DNA of 64,000 nucleotides from Alphaproteobacteria bacterium (GTDB lineage Bacteria > Pseudomonadota > Alphaproteobacteria > RF32 > CAG-239), in contig JAFTWG010000015.1 in NCBI GenBank assembly GCA_017465405.1, positions 124,001-188,000 of the forward strand, written 5' to 3'. A model generated the notes under the pieces. The model had not been told where the DNA came from. It was given only the letters and a program-made list of their open reading frames with translations, and searched no databases. Shown here piece by piece: positions 36,319 to 45,483 of this stretch. Position numbers and translations under genes: made by a program. Within the stretch, counting starts at the first letter, position 1. Each line of letters begins with the position of its first letter.

Positions 36319-37854
36319 CTACCTCGCTTTGATGTCATAAGGGGTTTGTTTAAATTCAATATGCAAGGTTTTTAGGCGAGCTGGAGAGATACGAGAGCTT
36401 TCACCATAAATTACCAGTTTTTCGTATGGTTGATGCTTCATATCGTCTAAAATCACGTTTAAGGTCTTGTTGGTTAAGACATTACCGCCATCAACTCGTT
36501 TATCTTTTAAGATACCATTATAAAGCAATGCATATGAAATGTTATCAAAAGTTCCAAGATATGTTGTTTTTTCTGCTGGTTTGTTGAATGGTGTTTTTGT
36601 TTCGGTAAACCATATATGAGCAGATAAGTTTTCAAAACTAATATTTTCGTTGATACAACCATCTGCATCAAAAACTTGTTCACCTAGTTTATAAAACCGA
36701 AAACCACCACCACCTTGCCAATTAACAGATTTTGAAATGCCACCTTGTTCCCCGTCAATAACAGCTTTCAAACGTGGTACACAATACGTTATGGCGTGGT
36801 TACCCATTTCTATACCAATATAACGACGCCCCATTTTATGCGCCACTGCTGCCGTAGTTCCTGAACCAAGAAAAGAATCAAGCACTAAATCACCCTCATC
36901 TGTAGCTAAAGTAATAACTCTTTGGATTAATCTCTCCGGTTTAGGGGTATCAAAAGGATTTTTTTCGTTAGGAAATAAAGCTTTTATTTCGCGTTTTGCT
37001 TCCTGATTATCTCCACATTCATCTCGTGTCCATAATGTTGTTGCAACAACACCGCCTTTAACTTCGGATATAAATTTCTTTACACGAGGTGCATTATTTC
37101 CATCTTTTCCAAACCAAATTCTGCCGTCCGCAACCATTTCATTAAATCTATCTTTAGTAAATAACCAACACCTACCTTCCGGTGGAAAGACAGAACGTCC
37201 ACTTGGGGTTATTATTTCATATAGTTTTTCTTCTACGACAGGTCCGACAGTACAATCTGCTGATGTCCAAGGACCTCTTGAGTCATCATCAGGATTTTTG
37301 TAATTTTCGCATTGCTTGTCACTTCTTGGAAGTGTATTCAGTACGAAATTTACAGGATTTTTACAATATACCAAAATCGCATCATGCGAACGAGAAAGCG
37401 TCTTTTTTAAATTTACGGGAGCAAAAGCTCTTTGCCAAATTACTTCATCAACAAAGCATTGCCGACCAAAAATTTCATCACACAAAACTTTTAGATAATG
37501 ACTTTCATCCGCATCAATAGAAATCCATATAGAGCCATCCTCTCGTAAAAATTCTTTGAGTAACTCAAGTCGTGAATACATAAGTGAAAGCCACGTTGAA
37601 TGTTCTAGGTTGTCATCATAATGTTCAAATGCTGAACCTGTATTATAAGGTGGATCTATGTATATACACTTCACTTGACCTGCATAAAACGGTAACAATG
37701 CCTTTAACGCTTCAAGATTATCACCTTGAATTATCATATTTTCTTTGGTTTTATCACCATAACCAAGCTCTGGCACTTCTTCCAATAAGCGGTATGGCGT
37801 GTTCGTCGCAGTCTTTAAGGCATCATCTCGCCCTAACCAGTTCAATATAGGCAT
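36319..37854 (-). CDS. mod: Type III R-M adenine DNA methyltransferase, Mod subunit
   Basis: 511 residues. Beta-class N6-adenine methyltransferase order: catalytic DPPY at residues 67-70 (IYIDPPYNTGSAF), a variable target-recognition region (about 130-290), then the SAM motif LVLDSFLGSGTTAAVAHKMG. The N-terminus (MIIQGDNLEALKALL) is typical of Mod. It is somewhat shorter than most type III Mod proteins (about 550-650). First gene of the operon with two unknown genes and res. It modifies and specifies the recognition sequence, which cannot be read here. Confidence 0.93.
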   Translation of the reverse strand: MPILNWLGRDDALKTATNTPYRLLEEVPELGYGDKTKENMIIQGDNLEALKALLPFYAGQVKCIYIDPPYNTGSAFEHYDDNLEHSTWLSLMYSRLELLKEFLREDGSIWISIDADESHYLKVLCDEIFGRQCFVDEVIWQRAFAPVNLKKTLSRSHDAILVYCKNPVNFVLNTLPRSDKQCENYKNPDDDSRGPWTSADCTVGPVVEEKLYEIITPSGRSVFPPEGRCWLFTKDRFNEMVADGRIWFGKDGNNAPRVKKFISEVKGGVVATTLWTRDECGDNQEAKREIKALFPNEKNPFDTPKPERLIQRVITLATDEGDLVLDSFLGSGTTAAVAHKMGRRYIGIEMGNHAITYCVPRLKAVIDGEQGGISKSVNWQGGGGFRFYKLGEQVFDADGCINENISFENLSAHIWFTETKTPFNKPAEKTTYLGTFDNISYALLYNGILKDKRVDGGNVLTNKTLNVILDDMKHQPYEKLVIYGESSRISPARLKTLHIEFKQTPYDIKAR

Positions 37855-37943
37855 ATAAAATCTTTCTAAAAATTATAACTAGCAAAATTTTACACGATAT
37901 ATTAGAAAATGGCAAAAATTGTTATCATTTTTCCACACAAATC

Positions 37944-37970
37944 AAGGCAGATAAACAACGTACCTGCCTT
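37944..37970 (-). terminator. Possible weak terminator after the F420-ligase-like gene
   Basis: AAGGCAG/CTGCCTT stem with a 13-base loop, lying between the end of the 37989 gene and the mod promoter region. T-run poor. Confidence 0.4.
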
Positions 37971-37988
37971 AAAATGCACTATGTTTCA

Positions 37989-39176
37989 TTATTCGGTAGG
38001 GATGCCGGTCAGATAATTATCAAAATATCCTTTTATCAGCACAACCGGAGTTCCTTTTTCGCCGGAACCGGTTGTTAAATCGCATAGCGAACCTAACAAA
38101 TCGGTTATTTGACGTGGCGTTGTTCCTAATGAATAGTTGTCACTACCTTTGTTTTTTTCATCTATTGCCTTTTTGATGGCCTCTTCCAAATTGCCTTGAT
38201 TATTGTCGGCAACGGCCTTTATTTTTATTTCGTTAGGCATTCCCTCTAATCCTGAAGTATAACCTGGAGATACGACCGGATCGGCAAATTCCCAAATTTT
38301 GGTTTTCGGACATTTGAAACCACCATCGCCGTAAACCATAACCTCTATGTGTTTTCCGGTTTTTGCCTTAAATATTTCTTGCAAAGTTTTACAAAAATTC
38401 ATCGCATCACGTGGAAACAGTTTCAATTTGTCCTTATCCGAAAAATTAGAACCGAGAACTCCAAATTCGCTCCAACCTCTGTTTTCTGACGGAGTATTGC
38501 ATATTTCATCAAGTGTCATAACGTCTCCGCCGGCATCAACCAAAATCTTTTTATGACGCTTGCGAACGTGGATACTGGCAACAATCACTTGTTTTGTATA
38601 TTTCAAAATATCTTTAGGATTATTGAGTAAAACAACTTTTATATTCGGCGAAACAGCTTCATAAAGTTCAATATAGTCAGTGTTGGTTATCGGGTGTTTA
38701 TATGTACCGAACTTATCACGGAAATCTTGTTTTTCCATAATATCCGAATATGGATTTATTTCCGAATTGAACAAATCGTCTTCATCCATAATTGCATTAC
38801 CTACTTCATCTGCCGGATAAGACAAACAAACATAAACTGTCCCTTTAACTCCCTGGGCAATACCTTCTAAAATTTTGGCAAATCGATTGCGAGATAAAAT
38901 CGGAAAAGCTACGGCTACATCTCCTTGCGGGAAACGAGAAGAAACTTCGGTTGCTATATCACTTAATTTAGCGTAATTACCTTGAGCACGAGCTAAAAAT
39001 GATTCGGTTATTGCTACAATATCACCATTATTTAGAATAAGCGGCTGATATTCTGACTTAGTGGCTTCAATAATCGTATCACTGATAATGTTTGCAATAT
39101 CTGCGCCTTGTTTGATAATCGGCATTCTAACGCCGTAAACAGATGTTCCGATGTAACGTGTCGGCTGATTGGTCAT
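37989..39176 (-). CDS. Coenzyme F420-0:L-glutamate ligase-like protein
   Basis: 396 residues. The start is the ATG at 39176 behind AAAGGAG; the longer frame to 39266 has no binding site. The middle (NNGDIVAITESFLARAQGNY, later VAFPILSRNRFAKIL, VMVYGDGGFKCP) fits the F420_ligase/FbiB-type gamma-glutamyl ligase family. It is longer than CofE (about 250) and no other F420 gene is present. Alphaproteobacteria of this kind are not known to make F420, so a different amide ligase role is plausible. Confidence 0.7.
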   Translation of the reverse strand: MTNQPTRYIGTSVYGVRMPIIKQGADIANIISDTIIEATKSEYQPLILNNGDIVAITESFLARAQGNYAKLSDIATEVSSRFPQGDVAVAFPILSRNRFAKILEGIAQGVKGTVYVCLSYPADEVGNAIMDEDDLFNSEINPYSDIMEKQDFRDKFGTYKHPITNTDYIELYEAVSPNIKVVLLNNPKDILKYTKQVIVASIHVRKRHKKILVDAGGDVMTLDEICNTPSENRGWSEFGVLGSNFSDKDKLKLFPRDAMNFCKTLQEIFKAKTGKHIEVMVYGDGGFKCPKTKIWEFADPVVSPGYTSGLEGMPNEIKIKAVADNNQGNLEEAIKKAIDEKNKGSDNYSLGTTPRQITDLLGSLCDLTTGSGEKGTPVVLIKGYFDNYLTGIPTE

Positions 39177-39344
39177 AATTTTCTCCTTTAGTGCGTTATT
39201 ACTTAAAAAAGCTAACATAAGAGCAAGATTTGTCAACAGTCGGACAACGTTTTCCTTATAATTCAACTATGTCAAATTTTTATATTGTAAAATTTAATAA
39301 TGAGAATAGAATTAGTAGAATTAAACTTGATGAAAGGTTATAGT

Positions 39345-39614
39345 ATGAATTTGGTCGGAGAATTGTTGGGGTATATAGCAGGAATTTGCACTGCTATATG
39401 TTTTTTGCCGCAAACAATAAAAACGATTCGATACAAAAATGTCGAAGGGTTATCATGTGCCAGCTATGTTATATATGTCATAGGTATAGTGTCGTGGATT
39501 TTATACGGAATATATTTATCCTCAATTCAAATGATTGTTTTTAATTCGATATCGCTAATATTTACAGCAATCATATTGTTTATGATTATCAAAAATCGAA
39601 CACAGAAGAAATAA
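39345..39614 (+). CDS. SemiSWEET sugar transporter
   Basis: 89 residues from the ATG at 39345, which has AAAGG 7 bases upstream; earlier in-frame starts lack one. Three helices with the MtN3/PQ-loop signature: GYIAGICTAICFLPQTIKTI and NVEGLSCASYVIYVIG, then a third helix. SemiSWEETs dimerise and carry sugars down their gradient. It is a single-gene unit closed by the strong terminator at 39624. Confidence 0.9.
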   Translation: MNLVGELLGYIAGICTAICFLPQTIKTIRYKNVEGLSCASYVIYVIGIVSWILYGIYLSSIQMIVFNSISLIFTAIILFMIIKNRTQKK

Positions 39615-39623
39615 AAAAAATTT

Positions 39624-39652
39624 AAAGGGTTTCGCAAGCGAAACCCTTTTTC
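39624..39652. terminator. Bidirectional terminator, SemiSWEET / adenylate kinase
   Basis: 12-bp perfect stem AAAGGGTTTCGC/GCGAAACCCTTT with loop AA and T-runs, between the convergent gene ends. Confidence 0.93.
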
Positions 39653-39668
39653 GTCGGTAGTTCTGAGA

Positions 39669-40316
39669 CTAGAAGTACCTCTTCACAATGTCTTTGGCTG
39701 CAACCTCGGCGTCTTCAGAACCGTCAACCTTCAACATCGAATCTGCGAGCAGTGCGAGGAAGTTCCACTGGCCGGCAGTGTTGTTCTCATACTCGGCCAA
39801 ACGCTTCTCGATGACTGCGTCGTCCTTCCTGATGAGCGACAAACCACCGCAACGGGGACACTTGCCGTCATCAACGCTGTGCGTACATTTGCAATCCTGA
39901 CAAACTCTTCGCTTCGAAACTCGCTGCATAATCAGAGGAATCGGGGTATCACGCATGAGAGCGATGACACGGTAGCCCTTACCCTCGAGCAATGATGCCA
40001 ATGTCAAGCGCTGTGCTTCGGTGCGAGGATAGCCGTCGATGAACTTGAGTACCTCAGGCCCGTCGAGACTCTTCTCAATCAGCTGGCTGACAATCTCATC
40101 CGAAACCAAACCTCCCGAGCTTACAATCTGTGCAATCTCCTGACCAAGCGGTGTTTGAGCTGCAATCTCAGCACGCAGAAGGTCGCCGGTAGAAATGTGT
40201 CCGATGTTCTCTTTGCTTACGATGTTTCTGTTTACGAGCTCGTTCTCGATACAGTCCACAAGGAAACCTTTGCCGCTACCTGGAGCGCCAAAGATGATAA
40301 CAATTGTTTTACGCAT
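39669..40316 (-). CDS. adk: Adenylate kinase, solitary and no Shine-Dalgarno
   Basis: 215 residues, full-length for the long-lid type. P-loop GAPGSGKG at 10-17; ISTGDLLRAE; DGYPRT; a zinc-type lid with Cys139, Cys142, Cys153 and Cys156. It catalyses ATP + AMP to 2 ADP. In most bacteria adk sits in the ribosomal-protein operon by secY; here it stands alone behind its own promoter, with an AT-rich leader and no ribosome binding site. Codon use is markedly less AT-rich than flanking genes. A 23-bp palindrome overlaps the -10, so it may be regulated. Paralogue or transferred copy is likely, with function probably intact. Confidence 0.85.
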   Translation of the reverse strand: MRKTIVIIFGAPGSGKGFLVDCIENELVNRNIVSKENIGHISTGDLLRAEIAAQTPLGQEIAQIVSSGGLVSDEIVSQLIEKSLDGPEVLKFIDGYPRTEAQRLTLASLLEGKGYRVIALMRDTPIPLIMQRVSKRRVCQDCKCTHSVDDGKCPRCGGLSLIRKDDAVIEKRLAEYENNTAGQWNFLALLADSMLKVDGSEDAEVAAKDIVKRYF

Positions 40317-40368
40317 AAAAAAATTGAATTTAGGTGAATAATATGGATAATTTGTATTTTACTGCTGT

Positions 40369-40391
40369 AAAGACTATCTCTTTTAGTCTTT
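40369..40391. promoter_or_regulatory. Palindromic operator candidate over the adk -10
   Basis: AAAGACTA, 7 bases, TAGTCTTT: perfect inverted repeat whose inner right arm is the -10 itself (TAGTCT on the minus strand). Confidence 0.5.
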
Positions 40392-40399
40392 TTTGTCAA
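40371..40399 (-). promoter_or_regulatory. Promoter of adk
   Basis: TTGACA, a 17-base spacer, then TAGTCT; the leader is about 48 nt. Confidence 0.65.
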
Positions 40400-40426
40400 G
40401 TTTTTTAAAAAACTATTTAAGGTAAA

Positions 40427-40455
40427 AAAAAAGAGGCTCAATTGAGCCTCTTTTT
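40427..40455 (-). terminator. Terminator of aas
   Basis: AAAAAGAGGCTCAA/TTGAGCCTCTTTTT, perfect stem, 3 bases past the aas stop. It lies just upstream of the adk promoter. Confidence 0.93.
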
Positions 40456-40457
40456 AA

Positions 40458-42626
40458 TTAGTGTTGGTTTTCAAGTTCTTCCATCACCATTTTCTTTAAT
40501 GTCACATTATCCATTTTACCGGTTGCAAATATCGGAAGTTTTTCCATTTGCAAAATAACTCTCGGTAAATACAACTCTGACATACCGTTTTGTCTGATAT
40601 ATGTATGCAAAGCTTCTTGAGTAACATTAGGATTATTGGTAACCAAAACAATTTGTTCACCTTTGCTTTCGTGAGGAGTAGCAACAACTCCGTACTGATA
40701 TTCGTTATCAGTAGAATATGCGTTGCATACCATCTCATTTACGGCATTTAATGATACCATTTCACCACCAATCTTTGCGAATCGTTTAATACGATCCTTG
40801 ATGAACATAAACCCGATTTCATCAACCTCAACAACGTCACCGGTGTGATACCATCCGTCTTCTAAAGGAACTAATACTCCGGGATTGTCCGGCATAATAT
40901 AGCCCATCATAATATTCGGGCCACGTACAACCAACTCACCGCCTTTATCAATGCCGGGAACCGGTTCAATTTTGTATTCAATAGCCGGCAAAATTTTACC
41001 GATAGAACCGAAGCGATTGAAGATTCGATTGTTTGCGGTAATAACCGGAGAACATTCGGTTGAACCATAAGCTTCGGTAACACGAACACCTAAACGCTCC
41101 ATCCACATATTGCGAGTATCAGGTTTAACCGCTTCTGCACCACCGTACATAAAACGTATGTTGTGGAAATCGAACGGGTGAGCAATACGACCATAACCAC
41201 GGAAGAATGTATCTGTTCCGAACATAATTGTTGCTCCGATTTCATATACGATTTCTGCAACAACACGGTAGTGTAACGGAGAAGGATACAAGAAAAGTTT
41301 TGCACCTTCAAACAATGGGAACAATGTGCTCACAACCAAACCAAAACTGTGGAACATCGGAAGTGCGTTGAAAACGATATCCGTCATATTCAGCGTTTCG
41401 ATTGTAGATAATTGTTTTACGTTTGATATAATGTTGGCATGGCTCAATACAACGGCTTTAGGAGCTCCCTCTGAACCGGAAGTGAACAAAATCACAGCCT
41501 TGCGATTTCCACCTCTCTTGTGAGGAATACGTTTAATTTTGTAACGCAAATAAGCATTAATTTTTTCCCACAAACCGATTTCTTTAGCCATTTTTTCAAG
41601 ATAAACAACTTTAACGCCTTCTTTTTCCATGGCTTCAACTACATCTTCCAGTTTGCCCATTTTAACAAACATTAATGATGTAATCACTAACTTAACCTCT
41701 GCAGTTTTGCACATAGAGAGCATATTTTTAGCCCCTACAGAGAAGTTAAGCATAACCGGAATACGACTATATGCTGTTAAACCGAAGAATGCACAAACAG
41801 CAGCAATAGAGTTTGGCAACAACATACCGACATGTTCTTCCGGCTTTGTACGGCGTTTAAAATATTTACCGATAACAAAAGATTTGATGATAATGTCACG
41901 ATATGATTGCGGTTTACGGTTGATATCTTCAACAAACTTCGGACGATGAAACAAACCTTTTTTAGCATGAACTTTTGCTGCTTTCATCAACATCGCAAAC
42001 AATGAAATATCGTTGTTATAGTTAACTTCAAAGCTCATTTCACGCAGAATCATATACACTTCATTACTGATGTGGTCACGTTGACGACGCAACTCATCTT
42101 TCAACTTGAACGGACGAGGTTTGCCGACAATAACTCTGATTTTCGGGTGCGGACGATGAGGCAATCTACCTTTTGTTTTTGAAAAATATCCGTATTGCGG
42201 ACCATCAATCCAAACCGGTATCAGCGGTGCTTTTGATTTATCGGCGACCAATCCCGGTGCTTCGTAAATTTTCATTAAACCACCGTTTTCGGTAATTCGT
42301 CCCTCGGCAAAAATCACGCACAAACGACCGCTGTCAACTTTAGCAATGAGCTCTTTGATATCTCCCGGTTCAATAGGATTGAAAGGAACAACATCAGCTT
42401 CACGCATAAGAAAACGGATAAATTTGTTTCTGTACAAATGTCCGTTAAGGGCAAAAACCGGATTTCCGGGCAGAAATGCAAAAAGGATAACCGGATCCAT
42501 GTAGGATACGTGATTTGAAACATAAACACCCTTTTTAGGGGTTTGTTTTTCATCAAAGTCGAAAGTAAATCTAACCTTGAAGATATAGAATACGGCTCTT
42601 AAACAGAACCTTACAAAATTTCGCAA
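40458..42626 (-). CDS. aas: Acyl-ACP synthetase / lysophospholipid acyltransferase (Aas)
   Basis: 722 residues, the length of E. coli Aas (719). A PlsC acyltransferase domain (NHVSYMDPV at about 38, with FAEGRIT near 105) is followed by an AMP-dependent ligase domain: ILFTSGSEGAPKAVVLSHAN, ECSPVITANN, GWYHTGDVVE and PIFATGKMD. It re-acylates lysophosphatidylethanolamine using fatty acids activated on ACP. It starts at TTG (42626), justified by GGAG 9 bases upstream; a closer ATG (42631) is out of frame and opens only a 6-codon reading frame. It is divergent from fadL across a 331-bp gap. Confidence 0.93.
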   Translation of the reverse strand: MRNFVRFCLRAVFYIFKVRFTFDFDEKQTPKKGVYVSNHVSYMDPVILFAFLPGNPVFALNGHLYRNKFIRFLMREADVVPFNPIEPGDIKELIAKVDSGRLCVIFAEGRITENGGLMKIYEAPGLVADKSKAPLIPVWIDGPQYGYFSKTKGRLPHRPHPKIRVIVGKPRPFKLKDELRRQRDHISNEVYMILREMSFEVNYNNDISLFAMLMKAAKVHAKKGLFHRPKFVEDINRKPQSYRDIIIKSFVIGKYFKRRTKPEEHVGMLLPNSIAAVCAFFGLTAYSRIPVMLNFSVGAKNMLSMCKTAEVKLVITSLMFVKMGKLEDVVEAMEKEGVKVVYLEKMAKEIGLWEKINAYLRYKIKRIPHKRGGNRKAVILFTSGSEGAPKAVVLSHANIISNVKQLSTIETLNMTDIVFNALPMFHSFGLVVSTLFPLFEGAKLFLYPSPLHYRVVAEIVYEIGATIMFGTDTFFRGYGRIAHPFDFHNIRFMYGGAEAVKPDTRNMWMERLGVRVTEAYGSTECSPVITANNRIFNRFGSIGKILPAIEYKIEPVPGIDKGGELVVRGPNIMMGYIMPDNPGVLVPLEDGWYHTGDVVEVDEIGFMFIKDRIKRFAKIGGEMVSLNAVNEMVCNAYSTDNEYQYGVVATPHESKGEQIVLVTNNPNVTQEALHTYIRQNGMSELYLPRVILQMEKLPIFATGKMDNVTLKKMVMEELENQH

Positions 42627-42631
42627 GACAT
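42611..42631 (-). other. Six-codon leader reading frame overlapping the aas start
   Basis: ATG at 42631, four bases after GGAG, reads Met-Ser-Cys-Glu-Ile-Leu then TAA, overlapping the aas TTG start out of frame. It could tune aas initiation. Confidence 0.35.
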
Positions 42632-42957
42632 TAATCTCCGTTGTTAAAATCTGTCCTCACTCTACTATCACGTATAGCCTTTTGTAAAGAAAAAATTAAC
42701 TTTCCATATCATTTTTTATAACAATCGCATCATAACATATTGTATTTATTTGTTTTTTGCAAAAATATTCAATGGGATAAAAAAATATTCTTGCTTTTTA
42801 GTATTTTTTTGCTAAAAGCTTGTCTGTAACATTTTTTAGTTTTATGTTGCGACTGGTTATTTTAAGGCTTAAAATATAATCAATAATAATTCAACTCTTG
42901 AGCCTCCTTTCGCAAAAGTGTTACTTATGTTCAACTAAATTTAAACTGTAATTTACA
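42632..42957. promoter_or_regulatory. Divergent aas/fadL intergenic region
   Basis: About 325 bases without a gene, very AT-rich. It holds the fadL promoter (TTGCGA at 42847, a 17-base spacer, TAAAAT at 42870-42875) and an 82-nt fadL leader with no Shine-Dalgarno before the ATG. The GGAG ribosome binding site of aas lies at 42636-42639. The leader contains GAGCCTCCTTTCG (42900-42912), which resembles the 16S rRNA 3' tail. Nothing else was recognised. Confidence 0.55.
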
Positions 42958-44214
42958 ATGAAAAAAATTTTGACTTTGACTGCTCTCGGAGTGGTTCTTG
43001 CATGTTCAAATGCTAACGCATCTGGATTTTTCTTAAAAGAACAATCTGCTGCCGCACAAGGTAATGCTTATGCCGGTGCAACTGCCGGAGCAGAAGATAT
43101 TTCTTACTCTTTCTTTAACCCGGCCGGTTTAACTCGCCACAAAGGAACTCAAATTGAATTAGGCGGAACATGGATTTCTCCAAACTCTTCTGCTCGCAAT
43201 TCAAATAACGAATTTGGCGAACATAATGACTACATGGGTAACATTGTTCACCCTGCAGCATCTCCAATGGCTTATTTTTCTCATCAAATTAATGAAAAAT
43301 GGACAGCCGGTCTTTCTATGAATACCCCTTATGGTATGATTACCAAGTACGGCGATGACTGGTCCGGTCGTTTTCATGGTACATTATCAAAAATCATCAG
43401 TGCAACTTTTACTCCGATGGTAGCTTATAAAGCTAATGATAAATTGTCATTCGGGGCAGGTTTACAAATTCAATATATTGAAGCTAAATTACGCAATGGT
43501 GTAAGAAAAGACCTTCAAGTTGCGGTTATTGAAGACAAAGCTACATTACAAGGTACTACTGTTGACCTCGGATATCAATTAGGTGCTTTATACGAATTGA
43601 ACGAAGGTACTCGTTTCGGTATCGGATATCGTAGCCAAGTTCGCCACAAATTACAAGGCGACATCGAATTTGACGGACTGTTGGGTGCTATGGGCATGAA
43701 TCAAGATATTTCTGCTCGTTTGACAACTCCGGCTTCTTTAACTATTGGCGCATATCACGAAATCAATAAAGATTGGGCTATTATGGCCGAATATAACCGT
43801 GTATATTGGTCAAGCTTCAAAAACTTGGTTATTGACGGGGACAAGAGCGGCAAAGCCTTGAGCTTTACCTCGGAACGTTGGAAAGATACATCTTTCTATG
43901 CTTTCGGTGTCAGCAAACAACTCGACGAACAATGGAAATTGCGTTTAGGTATTGCTTATGAACAAGGTGCTGTCGGTACCGAATATCGCACCCCTCGTAT
44001 TCCTGACAGCAGCCGTCTTTGGTATTCTGCCGGTCTTGAATATAAATATAATGACAAGTTAACATTTAATGTAGGTTATACTTACATTGATGCTGATAAA
44101 GCAAAAGTTAACTTGCGTGGAGACCATACCGGTGATGCCGATCGCGGTGCATTCAGTGCAAACTATTCAAACAAAGTTAACATTCTTGCAGGTTCTATCA
44201 CCTACAATTTCTAA
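42958..44214 (+). CDS. fadL: FadL/OMPP1-family outer membrane porin
   Basis: 418 residues: signal peptide of about 21 (MKKILTLTALGVVLACSNA), mature N-terminal SGFFLKEQSAAAQGNAYAG hatch typical of FadL, then repeating aromatic/Gly beta strands and a C-terminal Phe (SITYNF) for barrel assembly. It takes up long-chain fatty acids or other hydrophobics. The divergent neighbour aas uses such fatty acids, so the pair may work together. There is no Shine-Dalgarno; own promoter and terminator. Confidence 0.9.
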   Translation: MKKILTLTALGVVLACSNANASGFFLKEQSAAAQGNAYAGATAGAEDISYSFFNPAGLTRHKGTQIELGGTWISPNSSARNSNNEFGEHNDYMGNIVHPAASPMAYFSHQINEKWTAGLSMNTPYGMITKYGDDWSGRFHGTLSKIISATFTPMVAYKANDKLSFGAGLQIQYIEAKLRNGVRKDLQVAVIEDKATLQGTTVDLGYQLGALYELNEGTRFGIGYRSQVRHKLQGDIEFDGLLGAMGMNQDISARLTTPASLTIGAYHEINKDWAIMAEYNRVYWSSFKNLVIDGDKSGKALSFTSERWKDTSFYAFGVSKQLDEQWKLRLGIAYEQGAVGTEYRTPRIPDSSRLWYSAGLEYKYNDKLTFNVGYTYIDADKAKVNLRGDHTGDADRGAFSANYSNKVNILAGSITYNF

Positions 44215-44230
44215 TTTTATCTTTGTGAAA

Positions 44231-44260
44231 AAAAGCCCGTTCTCTCCTGAACGGGCTTTG
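44231..44260 (+). terminator. Terminator of fadL
   Basis: AAGCCCGTTC/GAACGGGCTT stem, 16 bases past the stop. Confidence 0.85.
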
Positions 44261-44349
44261 TTGTTATAAATAATAAAAATTGTTTGACACTACTGTATTC
44301 AATTTATAATATGACTTTATATTTAAGGTAATTGTACGGATTTGGATTT

Positions 44350-45483
44350 ATGAAAATAATGTTTATTCGCAACCGCAATGTACTCAATACAAAGTGGTTG
44401 GTTCATTTTGTTAACGCATTAGCTCAAAATCCCGAATTTGAGATTAGTGTTGTTTGCGATACATATAAAAAAGTGGGAACAGGTTTGGAATTTGTACCGC
44501 AAGTTAATTTTATTAATTTAAGCGGAAAAACCGAAAATAAATTTATGAATATATACAATCGTTTTCGTTGCAAGGCTATTCCTCCATATTTTCGCTATAA
44601 AAAAATCATAGAACAAATAAAACCCGATGTTTTAGTTTGCTATTTTCCGGTCGACTTATTCAATGTTACCAGATTTCAAAATCATAATATACCGATTATT
44701 CAAATGATACACGGATTTCCGCCGGAAATGCTTGCAAAGTTTAAGAAAGGCGGCAGCATCACCAAAAATTATCGGATGAAATCTTTTGCAAGAGTAAATG
44801 TTTATCAAGTTTTGTTGGATTCATTTGTAAATACAATCGAAAAATGTTTTTCCCCAAAAAAAGTTGTCAGTATTGCAAATATGGTTAATCAGGTTAATCC
44901 CGATGATTATGCTGACTTAAACATTGAGAAGAAAAAAATTATATATATTGCTCGTATTGAGAAAGATGTAAAACGCCCCCATTTGCTAATTGAAGCTTTT
45001 GGAAAAATTGCTAAAGATTTTCCGGATTGGAAAGTAGATATTTGGGGTTTGCGTAAATATCCGCAATATGAAGCAGAAATGATGGATATTGCTAAAAAAT
45101 ACAATATTGAGCAACAGGTAAAGATTTGCGGATACAGTAATAATACGTTAGAAGTATATCAAAATGCCGATATACACGCATTTCCGACTGCTCACGAAGG
45201 TTTCGGATTGGCAATTGCAGACGGACAAGCAACGGGATTGCCAACAATCGGCTTTAGATATGCTCCCGCTGTAAATGAACTTATAAAAGATGGCAGAAAC
45301 GGATTTTTGGCTGATGACATTGATGATTTTGCAAATAAATTGGCTATATTGATGAAAGATAAAAAACTTCGAATTGAATTTGGCCGCAATGCTATTGAAG
45401 ATACAAAAAAATATGCTCCTGAAAATATTATTGCACAATGGACTGATTTGTTAAAAAAAGTTGGAAATAAGGAAATTCAATAA
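44350..45483 (+). CDS. Family 4 glycosyltransferase
   Basis: 377 residues, GT-B fold. The start is the ATG at 44350, with GGATTTGGA upstream; the TTG at 44332 is an alternative. C-terminal donor-binding half: KIIYIARIEKDVKRPHLLIE, VKICGYSNNTLEVYQNADI and AHEGFGLAIADGQATGLP (E-x7-E/D type). The N-terminal VLNTKWLVHFVNALA fits acceptor binding. Overlaps the next glycosyltransferase start by one base. The pair likely adds sugars to a surface glycan; specificity unknown. Confidence 0.87.
   Translation: MKIMFIRNRNVLNTKWLVHFVNALAQNPEFEISVVCDTYKKVGTGLEFVPQVNFINLSGKTENKFMNIYNRFRCKAIPPYFRYKKIIEQIKPDVLVCYFPVDLFNVTRFQNHNIPIIQMIHGFPPEMLAKFKKGGSITKNYRMKSFARVNVYQVLLDSFVNTIEKCFSPKKVVSIANMVNQVNPDDYADLNIEKKKIIYIARIEKDVKRPHLLIEAFGKIAKDFPDWKVDIWGLRKYPQYEAEMMDIAKKYNIEQQVKICGYSNNTLEVYQNADIHAFPTAHEGFGLAIADGQATGLPTIGFRYAPAVNELIKDGRNGFLADDIDDFANKLAILMKDKKLRIEFGRNAIEDTKKYAPENIIAQWTDLLKKVGNKEIQ

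Noticed and set aside
42900-42912. CCTCCTTTCG in the fadL leader as an rRNA-tail mimic
   Set aside because: A ten-base match is expected by chance in a leader of this length; no supporting structure.
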